The notes: generated by a model from the letters alone, not told the origin. Shown: positions 27,329 through 36,833, counted from the first letter of the stretch. The stretch is 64,000 nucleotides of DNA from Flavobacteriaceae bacterium (GCA_018669795.1 JABHSQ010000009.1:1-64000), one strand, 5' to 3'. Program-made: numbers and translations.

Positions 27329-28237
27329 TTAATGAAAGAATCCAAATAATAGTGCGAATAAAAAGGTACTTAAAGCAACTTTTTTAAGTTCACTATCCAA
27401 CAATTTAGGCTCTTTATTTTTATAAACAGTTACTAAGTTAATTATTAAAGGTATAAACGCAATTATATACGTTAATTGACTAATGGAATGATAATTTATA
27501 ACCGAATAAACCATGGTCAATACCATAGCCAAACAAATTAATATATAATGGTAAACTTTTGATTTTGAGCTTCCTAAGCTAACTACCAATGTCTTTTTAT
27601 GATGTAATGCATCGTTTTTAACATCGCGCATATTATTTAAATTAAGAACTGCAATACTGAACAAGCCTATAGTAGATGCAGGTAATAATAAATTCCATTC
27701 TAATTGATGAACAAACAAATAATAACTACCCAAAACACTTAATAATCCAAAAAATAGAAAAACAAAAATATCGCCTAAACCATAATAGCCATAAGCATGC
27801 TCACCTATTGTGTATTTTAATGCAGCGATTATGGAAGCAATCCCAAGAATAAAAAATAGCAGTGAATGTAAAAAATCCTCACTTCCAAATGCATTGTAAA
27901 TTAATATAATTGCGATGATCATAGTAACAATCGCTGTAATCAAAATGCCCCGCTTCATCTGCTTTGGAGAAATCACACCCAATGCAACCAGGCGCTTCTC
28001 TCCTTCCCTATTATGATCGGTACCTTTTACACCATCTCCATAATCATTTGCGAAGTTGGAAAGCACTTGAAACCCAACAGTCGTTAAAATCGCCAACCAA
28101 AATATGGATGACTTCCAAAATAGATGGTTAATAGCCAATGAGGAACCTACTATAATTCCAGATACCGATAATGGTAAGGTTCTTAAACGTGCTGCCGATA
28201 TCCAGGCTTTAAAATTTATCTTTTTACAAAAATACAT
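27329..28237 (-). CDS. menA: 1,4-Dihydroxy-2-naphthoate polyprenyltransferase MenA
   Basis: A 302-residue UbiA-family membrane prenyltransferase with about eight helices. The first Asp-rich motif is NFANDYGDGVKGTDH (about residues 63-77), which binds Mg-diphosphate. The second Asp cluster is NMRDVKNDALHHKKT (about residues 207-221). It attaches the isoprenoid tail to dihydroxynaphthoate to make demethylmenaquinone in the inner membrane. menC follows by 40 nt. The N-terminal leader MYFCKKINFKAWISAARLRT agrees with the usual PRT-like start. Confidence 0.92.
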   Translation of the reverse strand: MYFCKKINFKAWISAARLRTLPLSVSGIIVGSSLAINHLFWKSSIFWLAILTTVGFQVLSNFANDYGDGVKGTDHNREGEKRLVALGVISPKQMKRGILITAIVTMIIAIILIYNAFGSEDFLHSLLFFILGIASIIAALKYTIGEHAYGYYGLGDIFVFLFFGLLSVLGSYYLFVHQLEWNLLLPASTIGLFSIAVLNLNNMRDVKNDALHHKKTLVVSLGSSKSKVYHYILICLAMVLTMVYSVINYHSISQLTYIIAFIPLIINLVTVYKNKEPKLLDSELKKVALSTFLFALLFGFFH

Positions 28238-28269
28238 TTAATAAATTATTTTATGTTTTTATATATATC

Positions 28270-29274
28270 CTAAAACCCAATAACGCTGACTAGTAATTCT
28301 TTTAATAAATCTTCCTGACTTAAATTAGCGCCCACTCCTTTGCTTTTTATATCAATTTCTCGAATGGAAGCAATAATGGTACTAATGCGACGCATCGGAT
28401 AATTACGAGCTGCTACCTCATAATCTTTTATAAAAAATGGATGTACACCCAATGCTTTTGGTGCTTGTGCTTTATTAGATAATGCATGATACTTCATTAC
28501 TTTAGAAAAGAATCCAAATAAGGTAGCGACCGTTACAACGGTAGGATGATGTTTAGGGTCGTGAGCAAAATACTGTATGATTCCAAATGCTTTTTTTACA
28601 TTTCTATGTGCCAAGGCATTTAATAATTCAAAATTATTATAGTCTTTACTAATTCCAATATTATTCTCTATTATTTCTGCAGATATTTGCTCGCCAGGTT
28701 GAACTATTAATTGAAGCTTATCTAATTCATTATTGATCTTAGCTAAGTCGTTTCCTAAAAACTCCACCAACATCTGAGACGCTTTTGGAGAAATGGTATA
28801 TCCTTTACTTGCTAAAATTTTTCTAATCCAATCTGGCAGTTGATTATCAAAGATTTTTTTACTTTCAAAAATGACTCCATTTTTCGCAATCGCTTTATAA
28901 ATTTTTTTTCGCTTATCCAGCTTTTTATATTTATAGCAAAATACCAATACTGTTGAAGGTTGTGGATTTTCTGCATAGCCCTCTAAACTATCCAGAGTTC
29001 TAGATAAATCTTGAGCTTCCTTTACAATAACCACCTGTCGTTCGGCCATCATAGGGAAACGTTTAGCAGTACTCACCAAGTCTTCAATTTTCACATCACG
29101 CCCATAAAAAATAGTTTGATTGAAGCCTTTTTCTTCTTCAGAGAGCACATGGGTTTCAATATATTTAGAAAGCGCATCTATATAGTACGCTTCTTCTCCC
29201 ATTAAAAAATAGATCGGCTTTATAACTCCTTTTTTAATATCTGAAATAATATGTTTTATTTTTTCTAAAGGCAA
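28270..29274 (-). CDS. holA: DNA polymerase III subunit delta (HolA)
   Basis: A 334-residue clamp-loader subunit that opens the beta clamp. The N-terminal block PIYFLMGEEAYYID and FNQTIFYGRD are typical of HolA. The RQVVIVKEAQDL block leads into the AAA-like core and the C-terminal helical collar follows (about residues 210-334). No active Walker A is expected or seen. It is the first gene of the minus strand unit that continues with menA, menC, CPBP and menE, and it is divergent from the HsdR-N gene with a 52-nt gap. Confidence 0.92.
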   Translation of the reverse strand: MPLEKIKHIISDIKKGVIKPIYFLMGEEAYYIDALSKYIETHVLSEEEKGFNQTIFYGRDVKIEDLVSTAKRFPMMAERQVVIVKEAQDLSRTLDSLEGYAENPQPSTVLVFCYKYKKLDKRKKIYKAIAKNGVIFESKKIFDNQLPDWIRKILASKGYTISPKASQMLVEFLGNDLAKINNELDKLQLIVQPGEQISAEIIENNIGISKDYNNFELLNALAHRNVKKAFGIIQYFAHDPKHHPTVVTVATLFGFFSKVMKYHALSNKAQAPKALGVHPFFIKDYEVAARNYPMRRISTIIASIREIDIKSKGVGANLSQEDLLKELLVSVIGF

Positions 29275-29326
29275 TTTAATTTGTTTTCGTTGTTAGTTAT
29301 TTTTCGAAAAATAAGTAAATTGCAAT

Positions 29327-29770
29327 GTGCAAAACCTCAACTTTCCTAAATATAATTTCAGATTCAAAAGTAACGAAAATAAAACGTTGATTTTTGATAT
29401 CATCAGAAAAAAGTTTGTGGTATTAACTCCAGAGGAATGGGTTCGGCAGCATGCAATCCATTTTTTGATTTCTGAAAAAAAATATCCAGCAGCTCATATT
29501 AATGTCGAAAAACAATTGCAATTAAATGATACGGTGAAACGTTATGATATTGTGGTATTTAATAAGGATGGAACCATCAAAATAATTGTAGAATGTAAGG
29601 CTCCATCCATAAAAACCAATCAACAGACTTTTGATCAAATTGCACGTTACAATCTTGTATTAAAATCGGAGACATTAATGGTGTCTAACGGTTTGGAACA
29701 TTTTTTTTGTAAAATGGATTTTGCAAATAAAAAATATTTATTTCTGAAAGACCTACCCAGTTATCAATAA
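29327..29770 (+). CDS. Solo HsdR N-terminal-like nuclease-fold protein
   Basis: A 147-residue protein matching the HsdR N-terminal region of type I restriction enzymes. The PD-(D/E)xK core is visible as KRYDIVVFNKDG (Asp) and IIVECKAPS (ExK). There is no helicase, specificity or methylase gene nearby, so it is not a restriction system. I use the GTG at 29327. The frame has no ATG that would keep the conserved NFPKYNF start, and a stop lies 5 codons upstream. It may act in DNA repair or replication with the divergent holA, which is inference from position. Confidence 0.8.
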   Translation: MQNLNFPKYNFRFKSNENKTLIFDIIRKKFVVLTPEEWVRQHAIHFLISEKKYPAAHINVEKQLQLNDTVKRYDIVVFNKDGTIKIIVECKAPSIKTNQQTFDQIARYNLVLKSETLMVSNGLEHFFCKMDFANKKYLFLKDLPSYQ

Positions 29771-29792
29771 AACTATTTAAAGAATAAGAACC

Positions 29793-29822
29793 TTGTCTGA
29801 GGGAAAATAAAATTTTACTTTG
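29793..29822 (+). promoter_or_regulatory. Promoter upstream of the second glycosyltransferase
   Basis: TTG (29793-29795), a 20-nt spacer and TACTTTG (29816-29822), one base short of TAnnTTTG. The -7 element ends only 5 nt before the ATG at 29828, so the transcript may have almost no leader. Confidence 0.4.
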
Positions 29823-29827
29823 CGCTT

Positions 29828-30826
29828 ATGAATGTTGCTGTTGTTATTCTTAATTGGAATGGAAAAAAATTACTAGAACAATTTTTACCTTCTGTAATTA
29901 GTTGCTCTGAAAAGGAAGCTACTATTTACCTAGCTGACAATGCATCTACGGATGATTCGATTTCATTAGTGCAAAACAAGTTCCCGTCCATTAAAATTAT
30001 TCAAAACAAAACAAATGGAGGATATGCTAAGGGCTATAATGATGCCTTAGAAGGTTTAACAGAAGATCTATTTGTTTTACTGAATAGTGACATATTGGTT
30101 AGCAATAATTGGCTTACTCCAATTATTTCTGAATTTAAGAAAGATGAAAACTTAGTGGCTGCACAACCAAAAATATTGGATTATAATAACAAATCCTATT
30201 TTGAGTATGCAGGCGCAGCTGGTGGTTTTATAGATCAATTAGGCTATCCATATTGTAGAGGTCGTATTTTTAATACCTTAGAAAAAGATAAAGGACAATA
30301 TAATGACATCACACCGATATTTTGGGCTTCTGGCGCTTGTTTGTTTGTAAGAAAAACAGCTTATAAGGAGGTTGATGGTTTTGACGAAGTATTTTTCACC
30401 CATCAAGAAGAAATTGATCTATGTTGGAGACTTCAATCAAAAGGAGGAACGATTAAATATATTGGAAAGTCTACTGTTTATCATATAGGTGGAGCAACAC
30501 TTTCGTCCTATAACTCTAAAAAAACATTTTATAATTTCAGGAACTCCTTACTGATGTTAATAAAGAATGTAGGCAGCTCAAAAATTTGCTTATTACTAAT
30601 TATCAGACTTATTCTAGATGGATTGGCTGGGTTTCAGTTTCTAATTCAAGGAAAATGGAAACATTGCCTTGCAATTATAAAAGCACACTTTAGTTTTTAT
30701 AGACTGATCCCTACTTATTTAAAAAAACGAAATAATAACAAAACACAATTTAAGTATTACCATATAAAATCTATTGTTTGGAATTATTTTATTAGAAAAA
30801 ATCGTACATTTAAAGAACTAAAATAA
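29828..30826 (+). CDS. Family 2 glycosyltransferase (rhamnosyltransferase-like)
   Basis: A 332-residue GT2 enzyme. It begins VAVVILNWNGK, has LADNASTDDS for nucleotide binding, NSDI as the DxD equivalent, GACLFVRK, and HQEEIDLCWRLQ, which is the ED-type acceptor motif. The rest is basic and may associate with the membrane. The order resembles rhamnosyltransferases that build surface polysaccharide. It is not in a glycan cluster, so acceptor and donor are unknown. The last 60 residues are rich in Lys, Tyr and Phe. Confidence 0.85.
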   Translation: MNVAVVILNWNGKKLLEQFLPSVISCSEKEATIYLADNASTDDSISLVQNKFPSIKIIQNKTNGGYAKGYNDALEGLTEDLFVLLNSDILVSNNWLTPIISEFKKDENLVAAQPKILDYNNKSYFEYAGAAGGFIDQLGYPYCRGRIFNTLEKDKGQYNDITPIFWASGACLFVRKTAYKEVDGFDEVFFTHQEEIDLCWRLQSKGGTIKYIGKSTVYHIGGATLSSYNSKKTFYNFRNSLLMLIKNVGSSKICLLLIIRLILDGLAGFQFLIQGKWKHCLAIIKAHFSFYRLIPTYLKKRNNNKTQFKYYHIKSIVWNYFIRKNRTFKELK

Positions 30827-30874
30827 TTGTATTAAAAAAATACGAATACTTTTTTTTACTATACTTTGTTTTTA

Positions 30875-30882
30875 TAATTTTG
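30875..30882 (+). promoter_or_regulatory. -7 promoter element upstream of the OmpA gene
   Basis: TAATTTTG matches TAnnTTTG and lies 26 nt before the ATG at 30909. I see no clear TTG at the -33 distance, so only the -7 part is supported. Confidence 0.4.
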
Positions 30883-30908
30883 AATAATACTTAAACCGAA
30901 ATATAATT

Positions 30909-31769
30909 ATGAAAAAATTCCTGATTCTAGTAGCTTGCTCTAGTTTATTTTTAACTTCTTGTGTGTCTAATAAAGAACACGCAGCACTAGAAGCTAAGCA
31001 AAAAACTACACAAGATTTATTAAATACTGCAACCGTTAAATTAAATGATTGCCTTTCAGAAAGATCTGGATTATCTGCAGAAAACAATGCACTAAAAAGC
31101 CAAGTAACATCTTTAAATGCAACGAATGGTGAATTGATTAATCAAATAGGTGATTTCACAGACCTTACCATAAAAGGAGCTTCAAATCTTGAGAAATCAT
31201 TAGAGAGCATGAAAGAGAAAGACCTAACCATTAATAAATTACGAGATGCTATTACACGTCGTGATTCGGTTAATCTTGCTTTAGTACAAAGTTTAAAAGG
31301 AGTACTCGGAGATATGAACGATACCGATATTGAAATTAATGTTGAAAAAGGAGTTGTATTTGTAAGTATTTCTGACAAACTATTATTTAAAAGTGGTAGT
31401 ATCAATATTTCCGAGAAAGCAAAAGAAGTGCTAGGAAAAATTGCCATGGTCGTAAATAACAAACCTGATTTCGAATTTTTAGTAGAGGGTCATACCGATT
31501 CTAAAACCATAAGTACAAATTGTATTAAGGATAATTGGGATTTAAGTGTACTTAGAGCAACTACTGTTGTTAGAATATTACAAGATGATTTTGGAGTTTC
31601 TCCTGCTAGAATGACCGCGGGAGGTCGAAGTCAATATGTACCTAAATCAGCTAATGAAACTGCTGAAGGTAGAGCTAAAAACAGAAGAACTAGAATAGTT
31701 ATTCTTCCAAAATTAGATCAATTTTATACAATGATTGAAGATGGTTTAAAAAATCCTGCAATTAACTAA
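30909..31769 (+). CDS. OmpA family outer-membrane lipoprotein
   Basis: A 286-residue protein with a lipoprotein signal (lipobox LTSC, Cys17). A coiled-coil central region (about 20-130, heptad-rich with many Ala, Leu and Lys) follows. The C-terminal OmpA domain (about 150-270) has LVEGHTDSKT and DLSVLRATTVVRIL, and AEGRAKNRRTRIVI, the peptidoglycan-binding face with the conserved Asp and Arg. It anchors the outer membrane to peptidoglycan. A strong terminator follows, so it is probably transcribed alone. Confidence 0.92.
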   Translation: MKKFLILVACSSLFLTSCVSNKEHAALEAKQKTTQDLLNTATVKLNDCLSERSGLSAENNALKSQVTSLNATNGELINQIGDFTDLTIKGASNLEKSLESMKEKDLTINKLRDAITRRDSVNLALVQSLKGVLGDMNDTDIEINVEKGVVFVSISDKLLFKSGSINISEKAKEVLGKIAMVVNNKPDFEFLVEGHTDSKTISTNCIKDNWDLSVLRATTVVRILQDDFGVSPARMTAGGRSQYVPKSANETAEGRAKNRRTRIVILPKLDQFYTMIEDGLKNPAIN

Positions 31770-31792
31770 ATTTCAAAATAACTATTACCATT

Positions 31793-31825
31793 AACCTTTA
31801 TTCTCATTGAATAGAGGTTTTTTTT
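31793..31825 (+). terminator. Terminator of the OmpA gene
   Basis: An 11-bp stem (31793-31803 with 31809-31819, one G-U pair, loop TCATT) leads into a run of T to 31825. It lies 23 nt after the OmpA stop. Confidence 0.85.
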
Positions 31826-31915
31826 ATGTCCAAAACTTTCAAATTGCATTTAATTGCAGGATAAATTAAATAAAATAGTTTGGATTTGCGCTCTAATATT
31901 TTAAATATAAACAAA

Positions 31916-32333
31916 ATGAAAAAATTATTTTTTTTTAGTATTAACAGTATTAATCGTTGCTTGTAGTAGTGATGATGATAATACTAGTGAAGTTGTAACT
32001 TGTGATGAGTCTAAAATTGTTGGAGCTTGGGAAAACCAAGTTATGTATGATAATGGTTCAGCACCACTTGACTCTTGGGAATTTATCAGCGACGGAACTG
32101 GTTCGTGGCTTCTTAGTGGCCTTCCAAATGGTGAGGGCTTAACTAACATAACTTGGGAGGCAATTGGTGGATCAGTAATATCTATTAATGTTGTTTACGC
32201 AGGTGAAGAAACTCCTTTAGTTGATTTTAATTATACCTTTTCATCTAATTGTGATGTAATGAATCTTCAGGCTGATGCTAATGAAAATTTTCCAGATGCG
32301 GTAAACTTTAGTTATGATAGATTTCAGAATTAA
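31916..32333 (+). pseudogene. Small lipoprotein gene, frameshifted in a T9 run
   Basis: The ATG at 31916 starts a lysine-rich signal peptide, but the frame is broken after MKKLFFF. Removing one T from the nine-T run at 31928-31936 gives an intact lipoprotein of about 138 residues: MKKLFFLVLTVLIVACSSDD with lipobox IVAC, then a domain with CDESKIVGAWENQ to a stop at 32333. The mature part has GxW-type strands like lipocalin-like proteins of Bacteroidota, but I do not recognise the family. The reading frame downstream is otherwise clean, so it is either a phase-variable gene, a recent mutation or a sequencing error. The next ATG in frame (32043) would lack any signal. Confidence 0.65.
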
Positions 32334-32340
32334 TTTTTAT

Positions 32341-32376
32341 AAAAAAAGGTTATCATTCTTGATAGCCTTTTTTTTA
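32341..32376. terminator. Bidirectional terminator between the small lipoprotein gene and the YrdC gene
   Basis: An 8-bp stem with one G-U pair (32348-32355 with 32360-32367, loop TTCT) is flanked by A on the left and T on the right. It serves two convergent genes. Confidence 0.8.
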
Positions 32377-32991
32377 TATCTCTAAACTACCTTTACCTTC
32401 CCTAATTAATTTGGGTTCATCGCCACAAAGGTTAATTACTGTAGATGGGATATTTCCTCCATATCCTCCATCAATTACCAAATCTACTAAATGTTCCCAT
32501 TTTTCATAAATTAATTCTGGGTCCGTTGTATACTCCACTATTTCATCCTCATCATAAATAGAAGTTGAAATTATAGGGTTTCCTAATTCCCTCACGATAG
32601 CTAAAACAATTTCATTATTAGGCACCCGTATCCCTACTTCTTTTTTCTTTTTAAATGCCTTTGGTAAATTATTATTTCCAGGTAAAATAAATGTATAAGG
32701 ACCAGGCAATGCTCTTTTTAGCATTTTAAAGATGGGGGTACTAATATTAGTTATATAATTTGATATATTACTAATGCTTTCACATACAAATGAAAAATTG
32801 GCTTTATCTAATTTCACTCCTTTTATTCTTGCTACTTTTTCTAACGCTTTATAATTAGTGATATCGCAACCTAAAGCATATACAGAATCACTTGGATAGA
32901 TGATTAAACCACCTTTTTTAAGAATAGAAACTACTTTTTTAATTTCTTCTGGATTGGGGTTTTCTTCATATAGTTTTATAAACGTTCCCAT
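32374..32991 (-). CDS. YrdC/YciO-type threonylcarbamoyl-AMP synthase family protein
   Basis: A 205-residue YrdC-fold protein. It has GGLIIYPSDSVYALGCD (substrate pocket), the basic RIKGVKLDKANFSFVC block, LPGPYTFILPG, VGIRVPN and IPSTVIN. YrdC/Sua5 makes the threonylcarbamoyl-AMP needed for t6A37 in ANN-reading tRNAs. The RIKGVKL...ANFSF block resembles the YciO branch more than TsaC, so the t6A role is uncertain. A second, longer Sua5 elsewhere in the genome would favour the YciO reading. It follows the helicase gene by 24 nt. Confidence 0.85.
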   Translation of the reverse strand: MGTFIKLYEENPNPEEIKKVVSILKKGGLIIYPSDSVYALGCDITNYKALEKVARIKGVKLDKANFSFVCESISNISNYITNISTPIFKMLKRALPGPYTFILPGNNNLPKAFKKKKEVGIRVPNNEIVLAIVRELGNPIISTSIYDEDEIVEYTTDPELIYEKWEHLVDLVIDGGYGGNIPSTVINLCGDEPKLIREGKGSLEI

Positions 32992-33015
32992 AATGAATTA
33001 TTAAATGATTATTGA

Positions 33016-35334
33016 TTAATCTAGTACTTTCAATTTCGCAAAACGAAGCAGTAACTTTTTAAGCCCACCGTTGGCGAAATTAATTTCTGCCTTTGTATCA
33101 GCTCCTACACCTTCAATCTTTGTGATATTTCCTTTTCCGAATCTAACGTGTTCCACTATGGTTCCTACCGATAAATTAAGGTCTTTTAAATTTATGTTTT
33201 TTTCGGCAGTACTTGTTACCGGTTTAATTCTTCTTAGTTTTCTTAAATTATTGTTATTAGGTCCTGTTGGAGCTACTCCAGAAGTAGGTTTGCTCAACCT
33301 TAATTTACTTCGGTCTATATCATCAAATATATCAGCATCCAATAATGGTTTATAGCGACTTTCAGTGATTGGAGTTAAATACTCTACAAAGCTCTCATCA
33401 ATTTCTTCAATAAAACGACTCGGTTCCGCATCAATCAATTTCCCCCAACGATATCTAGATTGTGTATAGGTCAAATATGCTTGCTTTTCTGCTCTAGTAA
33501 CTGCTACATAAAACAAACGTCTTTCTTCTTCTAAGTCGCTTCGAGTATTCATACTCATACCACTAGGAAAAAGATCTTCTTCCATTCCAACAATAAAAAC
33601 ATATGGAAATTCTAGTCCTTTTGCCAAATGGACAGTCATTAAGGCAACCTTGTCTTCATCATTTGTTTCTTTATCTAAATCGGTAGCCAATGCTACATCT
33701 TCTAAAAATTCAGCTAATGAGCCAGTGGTATCTGCTATTTCTTTTTGTTCTTCAACAAAATCACGCATTCCATTTAAAAGCTCTTCAATATTTTCTATAC
33801 GTGCAATTCCTTCAGGAGTACCATCTTTTTTTAGTTCAGTAAACAACCCTGCTTTTTTTACCACATGTTCTGTAATCTGAAAAACATCGTATCCTTCATT
33901 TAATACCTGAAAACTCTGAATCATTGTAACAAAATCTTGAAGTTTTGATTTAGCTCCTTTATTAATCTGAATTTCAATTTTATTCAAATTTTGCATGACT
34001 TCAAAAATCGAACGATTGTATTGATTCGCAACAACTATTAATCGTTCAACGGTAGTTTGACCAATTCCCCTAGCTGGATAATTGATAATGCGTTTTAGCG
34101 CTTCCTCATCTTTAGGATTGATCAATAAACGTAAATAAGACAATACATCTTTTATTTCTTTACGTTGATAAAAACTTAAACCTCCATAAATTCGATAAGG
34201 AATATCTTTTTTTCTAAGCGCATCTTCAATTGCTCTAGATTGTGCATTGGTACGGTATAAAATAGCAAAATTTCCATTGAGAAGCTGATGATTCATTTTG
34301 GTTTCAAATATGGTATTAGCTACAAACCTGCCTTCATCACCATCCGTCATACTTCGATTAACCAATATTTTAGAACCTTCATCATTAGCAGTCCAAACAA
34401 TTTTATCCAATCGTGATTTATTCTTTTCAATGATGCTATTAGCAGCATTTACTATATTTTTTGTAGATCGATAGTTTTGCTCTAATCTAAATACTTTAAC
34501 AGCATCATAATCTTTTTGAAAATTTAAAATATTATTAATATTAGCGCCTCTAAAAGCATAGATGCTTTGAGCATCATCTCCTACCACACAAATATTTTGA
34601 AATCGATCGCTTAACGCTTTTATAATTAGGTATTGGCTATGGTTGGTATCCTGATACTCATCAACTAATACATAACGAAATCGATTTTGATATTTTGCCA
34701 ATACTTCTGGAAACCTAGTTAACAACTCATTGGTTTTCAACAACAAATCATCAAAATCCATAGCTCCTGCTTTAAAACATTTATCCACATACGATTTATA
34801 AACATCTCCCATTCTTGGAACTTTTGCCATGGCATCAGCTTCCATTAAATCTGGATTATTAAAATATGCTTTTACAGTTATTAAGCTATTTTTATAAGAT
34901 GAGATTCTAGAATAAACTTGCTTGTATTTATAAATATCTTTATCCAAGTGCATTTCTTTTATAACTGCTCTTATCACACTCTGCGAGTCTTGAGTATCAT
35001 AAATAGTAAAGTTTTTAGGATAGCCTAATTTATCAGCTTCAAATCGAAGTATTTTAGCAAACACACTATGGAAGGTTCCCATCCATAAATTTTTAGCTTC
35101 ACTACTGCCGACGATTCTAGAAATACGAGTTTTCATTTCTCGTGCTGCTTTATTGGTAAAAGTTAAGGACAAAATATTAAAAGCATCAACACCTTGTGAC
35201 ATTAGATAAGCAATTCTAAATGTCAAAACCCTTGTTTTACCGGAGCCAGCACCTGCAATAACAATCATTGCTCCTTCCTTTTGTAGAACAGGAGCTAATT
35301 GAGCCTCATTGAGTTGTTTTAAATATTCTTGCAC
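33016..35334 (-). CDS. UvrD/PcrA family superfamily 1 DNA helicase
   Basis: A 772-residue 3' to 5' helicase. Motifs in order are VIAGAGSGKTRVL (Walker A), LVDEYQDTNHSQY (Walker B), VVGDDAQSIYAFRG (III), LEQNYRST (IV), VALMTVHLAKGLEF (V) and EERRLFYVAVTRAEK (VI). The C terminus has a Tudor-like block (GTIVEHVRFGKGNI) as in PcrA/UvrD, which contacts RNA polymerase in other bacteria. Role: mismatch and nucleotide excision repair and replication fork clearing. It precedes the YrdC gene on the same strand. Confidence 0.93.
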   Translation of the reverse strand: MQEYLKQLNEAQLAPVLQKEGAMIVIAGAGSGKTRVLTFRIAYLMSQGVDAFNILSLTFTNKAAREMKTRISRIVGSSEAKNLWMGTFHSVFAKILRFEADKLGYPKNFTIYDTQDSQSVIRAVIKEMHLDKDIYKYKQVYSRISSYKNSLITVKAYFNNPDLMEADAMAKVPRMGDVYKSYVDKCFKAGAMDFDDLLLKTNELLTRFPEVLAKYQNRFRYVLVDEYQDTNHSQYLIIKALSDRFQNICVVGDDAQSIYAFRGANINNILNFQKDYDAVKVFRLEQNYRSTKNIVNAANSIIEKNKSRLDKIVWTANDEGSKILVNRSMTDGDEGRFVANTIFETKMNHQLLNGNFAILYRTNAQSRAIEDALRKKDIPYRIYGGLSFYQRKEIKDVLSYLRLLINPKDEEALKRIINYPARGIGQTTVERLIVVANQYNRSIFEVMQNLNKIEIQINKGAKSKLQDFVTMIQSFQVLNEGYDVFQITEHVVKKAGLFTELKKDGTPEGIARIENIEELLNGMRDFVEEQKEIADTTGSLAEFLEDVALATDLDKETNDEDKVALMTVHLAKGLEFPYVFIVGMEEDLFPSGMSMNTRSDLEEERRLFYVAVTRAEKQAYLTYTQSRYRWGKLIDAEPSRFIEEIDESFVEYLTPITESRYKPLLDADIFDDIDRSKLRLSKPTSGVAPTGPNNNNLRKLRRIKPVTSTAEKNINLKDLNLSVGTIVEHVRFGKGNITKIEGVGADTKAEINFANGGLKKLLLRFAKLKVLD

Positions 35335-35552
35335 TATTTTTTGATCTTATTTTCTGAAAAAATTCGATGTGAAATTAAAGAAAATATAAAGAATATTTTT
35401 ATGGTTTTTATATTTTTTACAAACAATTATTTTTAAAAAACTACTATCGTTTTAAACTGTTTTTTTCGTTGAGGATAATAATTAACGCTATTAATACATT
35501 TAAAAGTTCATTTTAATTAAATATCTTTAGCTAAATTATAAAAATAGCCGAC

Positions 35553-36833
35553 ATGAAATTTCAAAAACTACTTTTATTATTGTTTTGTTCAGCAACAACA
35601 TTTGCTCAAATGGACCAAAGCTTATTAAACGACATCAATAGTATTGAAGGAAAAGTTATTGATTGGCGTCATTATTTTCACGAAAACCCGGAATTGTCTA
35701 ATAGAGAATTTAATACGGGTAAAAAAATAGCTGAACATTTAAAAGGTCTCGGTTTTGATGTAACGGAAAACGTTGCTCATACTGGAGTAGTCGGAATTTT
35801 AAAAGGTGATTATCCCGGGAAAGTTATAGCGTTAAGAGCAGATATTGATGCGCTTCCAGTAACAGAACGAAATGATTTACCATTCAAAAGTAAGGTCACT
35901 ACTACTTTTTTAGGACAAGAAACCGGTGTAATGCATGCCTGTGGTCATGATACTCATATTGCTATCTTAATGGGAGTTGCTGAAGTACTTTCTAAGCATA
36001 AAGATTTGCTTCATGGAACGGTAAAATTTATTTTCCAACCTGCTGAGGAAGGACCTCCACCAGGTGAAGAGGCTGGAGCATCATTAATGATTAAAGAGGG
36101 TGTTTTGAAAAATCCCGATGTGGATGCCATCTTTGGTTTACATATTGGTTCTGGCACACCAGTCGGAACTATTAACTACAAGCCAGGAGGTACTATGGCT
36201 GCAGTAGAACAATTTACAGTAAATGTTAAAGGAAAGCAAACTCACGGTTCAAGACCATGGGGCGGTGTAGATCCTATTTATATTTCTGCAAAAATAATTG
36301 ATGGCTTTCAAAGTATTATTAGTCGTGAATCTGACTTAACAAACGAAGCAGCAGTAATTACTGTTGGAAAAATTACAAGTGGTGTTCGATTTAATATCAT
36401 ACCTGAAAGTGCAGAGCTAGTGGGTACCGTAAGAACTCTTGATTCAGATATGAGAGAAAAAATCATACGGCGTATGAATGAAATGTCTAGAGATATAGCG
36501 GCAGCTTATGGAGGCACTGCCACCATAACATGGCAGAGCAATACCGTCATCACTTTTAATGATTTAGCGTTAACAGAACAAATGCTCCCTAGTTTAGAGG
36601 CTTCGGCAGGTAAAGATAATGTGTATCTTGTAAAGGCTACTACAGGTGGTGAAGACTTTTCTTATTTTCAAGAAGTAGTTCCAGGATTTTATTTCTTCTT
36701 AGGAGGAATGACTCCTGGAAATAAAGAGTCTTTTCCTCATCATACTCCAGATTTTTTAATTGATGACAGTAGTATGTTACTAGGTGTAAAGGTATTTTGC
36801 CAATTAACTATGGATTATTTGAACGCAAATTAA
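35553..36833 (+). CDS. Exported M20 family amidohydrolase
   Basis: A 426-residue protein with a signal peptide (about 1-19, ending TTFAQ). It has the M20D layout: RADIDALPV, MHACGHDTH (Cys/His metal site), FQPAEEGPPPG, GLHIGS, THGSRPWGGVDP in the dimer domain, and a final His block PHHTPDF. Family members hydrolyse N-acyl amino acids, such as hippurate or N-acetyl amino acids. The signal peptide suggests a periplasmic location. It is monocistronic by spacing. Confidence 0.9.
   Translation: MKFQKLLLLLFCSATTFAQMDQSLLNDINSIEGKVIDWRHYFHENPELSNREFNTGKKIAEHLKGLGFDVTENVAHTGVVGILKGDYPGKVIALRADIDALPVTERNDLPFKSKVTTTFLGQETGVMHACGHDTHIAILMGVAEVLSKHKDLLHGTVKFIFQPAEEGPPPGEEAGASLMIKEGVLKNPDVDAIFGLHIGSGTPVGTINYKPGGTMAAVEQFTVNVKGKQTHGSRPWGGVDPIYISAKIIDGFQSIISRESDLTNEAAVITVGKITSGVRFNIIPESAELVGTVRTLDSDMREKIIRRMNEMSRDIAAAYGGTATITWQSNTVITFNDLALTEQMLPSLEASAGKDNVYLVKATTGGEDFSYFQEVVPGFYFFLGGMTPGNKESFPHHTPDFLIDDSSMLLGVKVFCQLTMDYLNAN

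Noticed and set aside
29327-29770. A restriction-modification system
   Set aside because: Only the HsdR-N-like protein is present; no methylase, specificity or helicase gene lies near.
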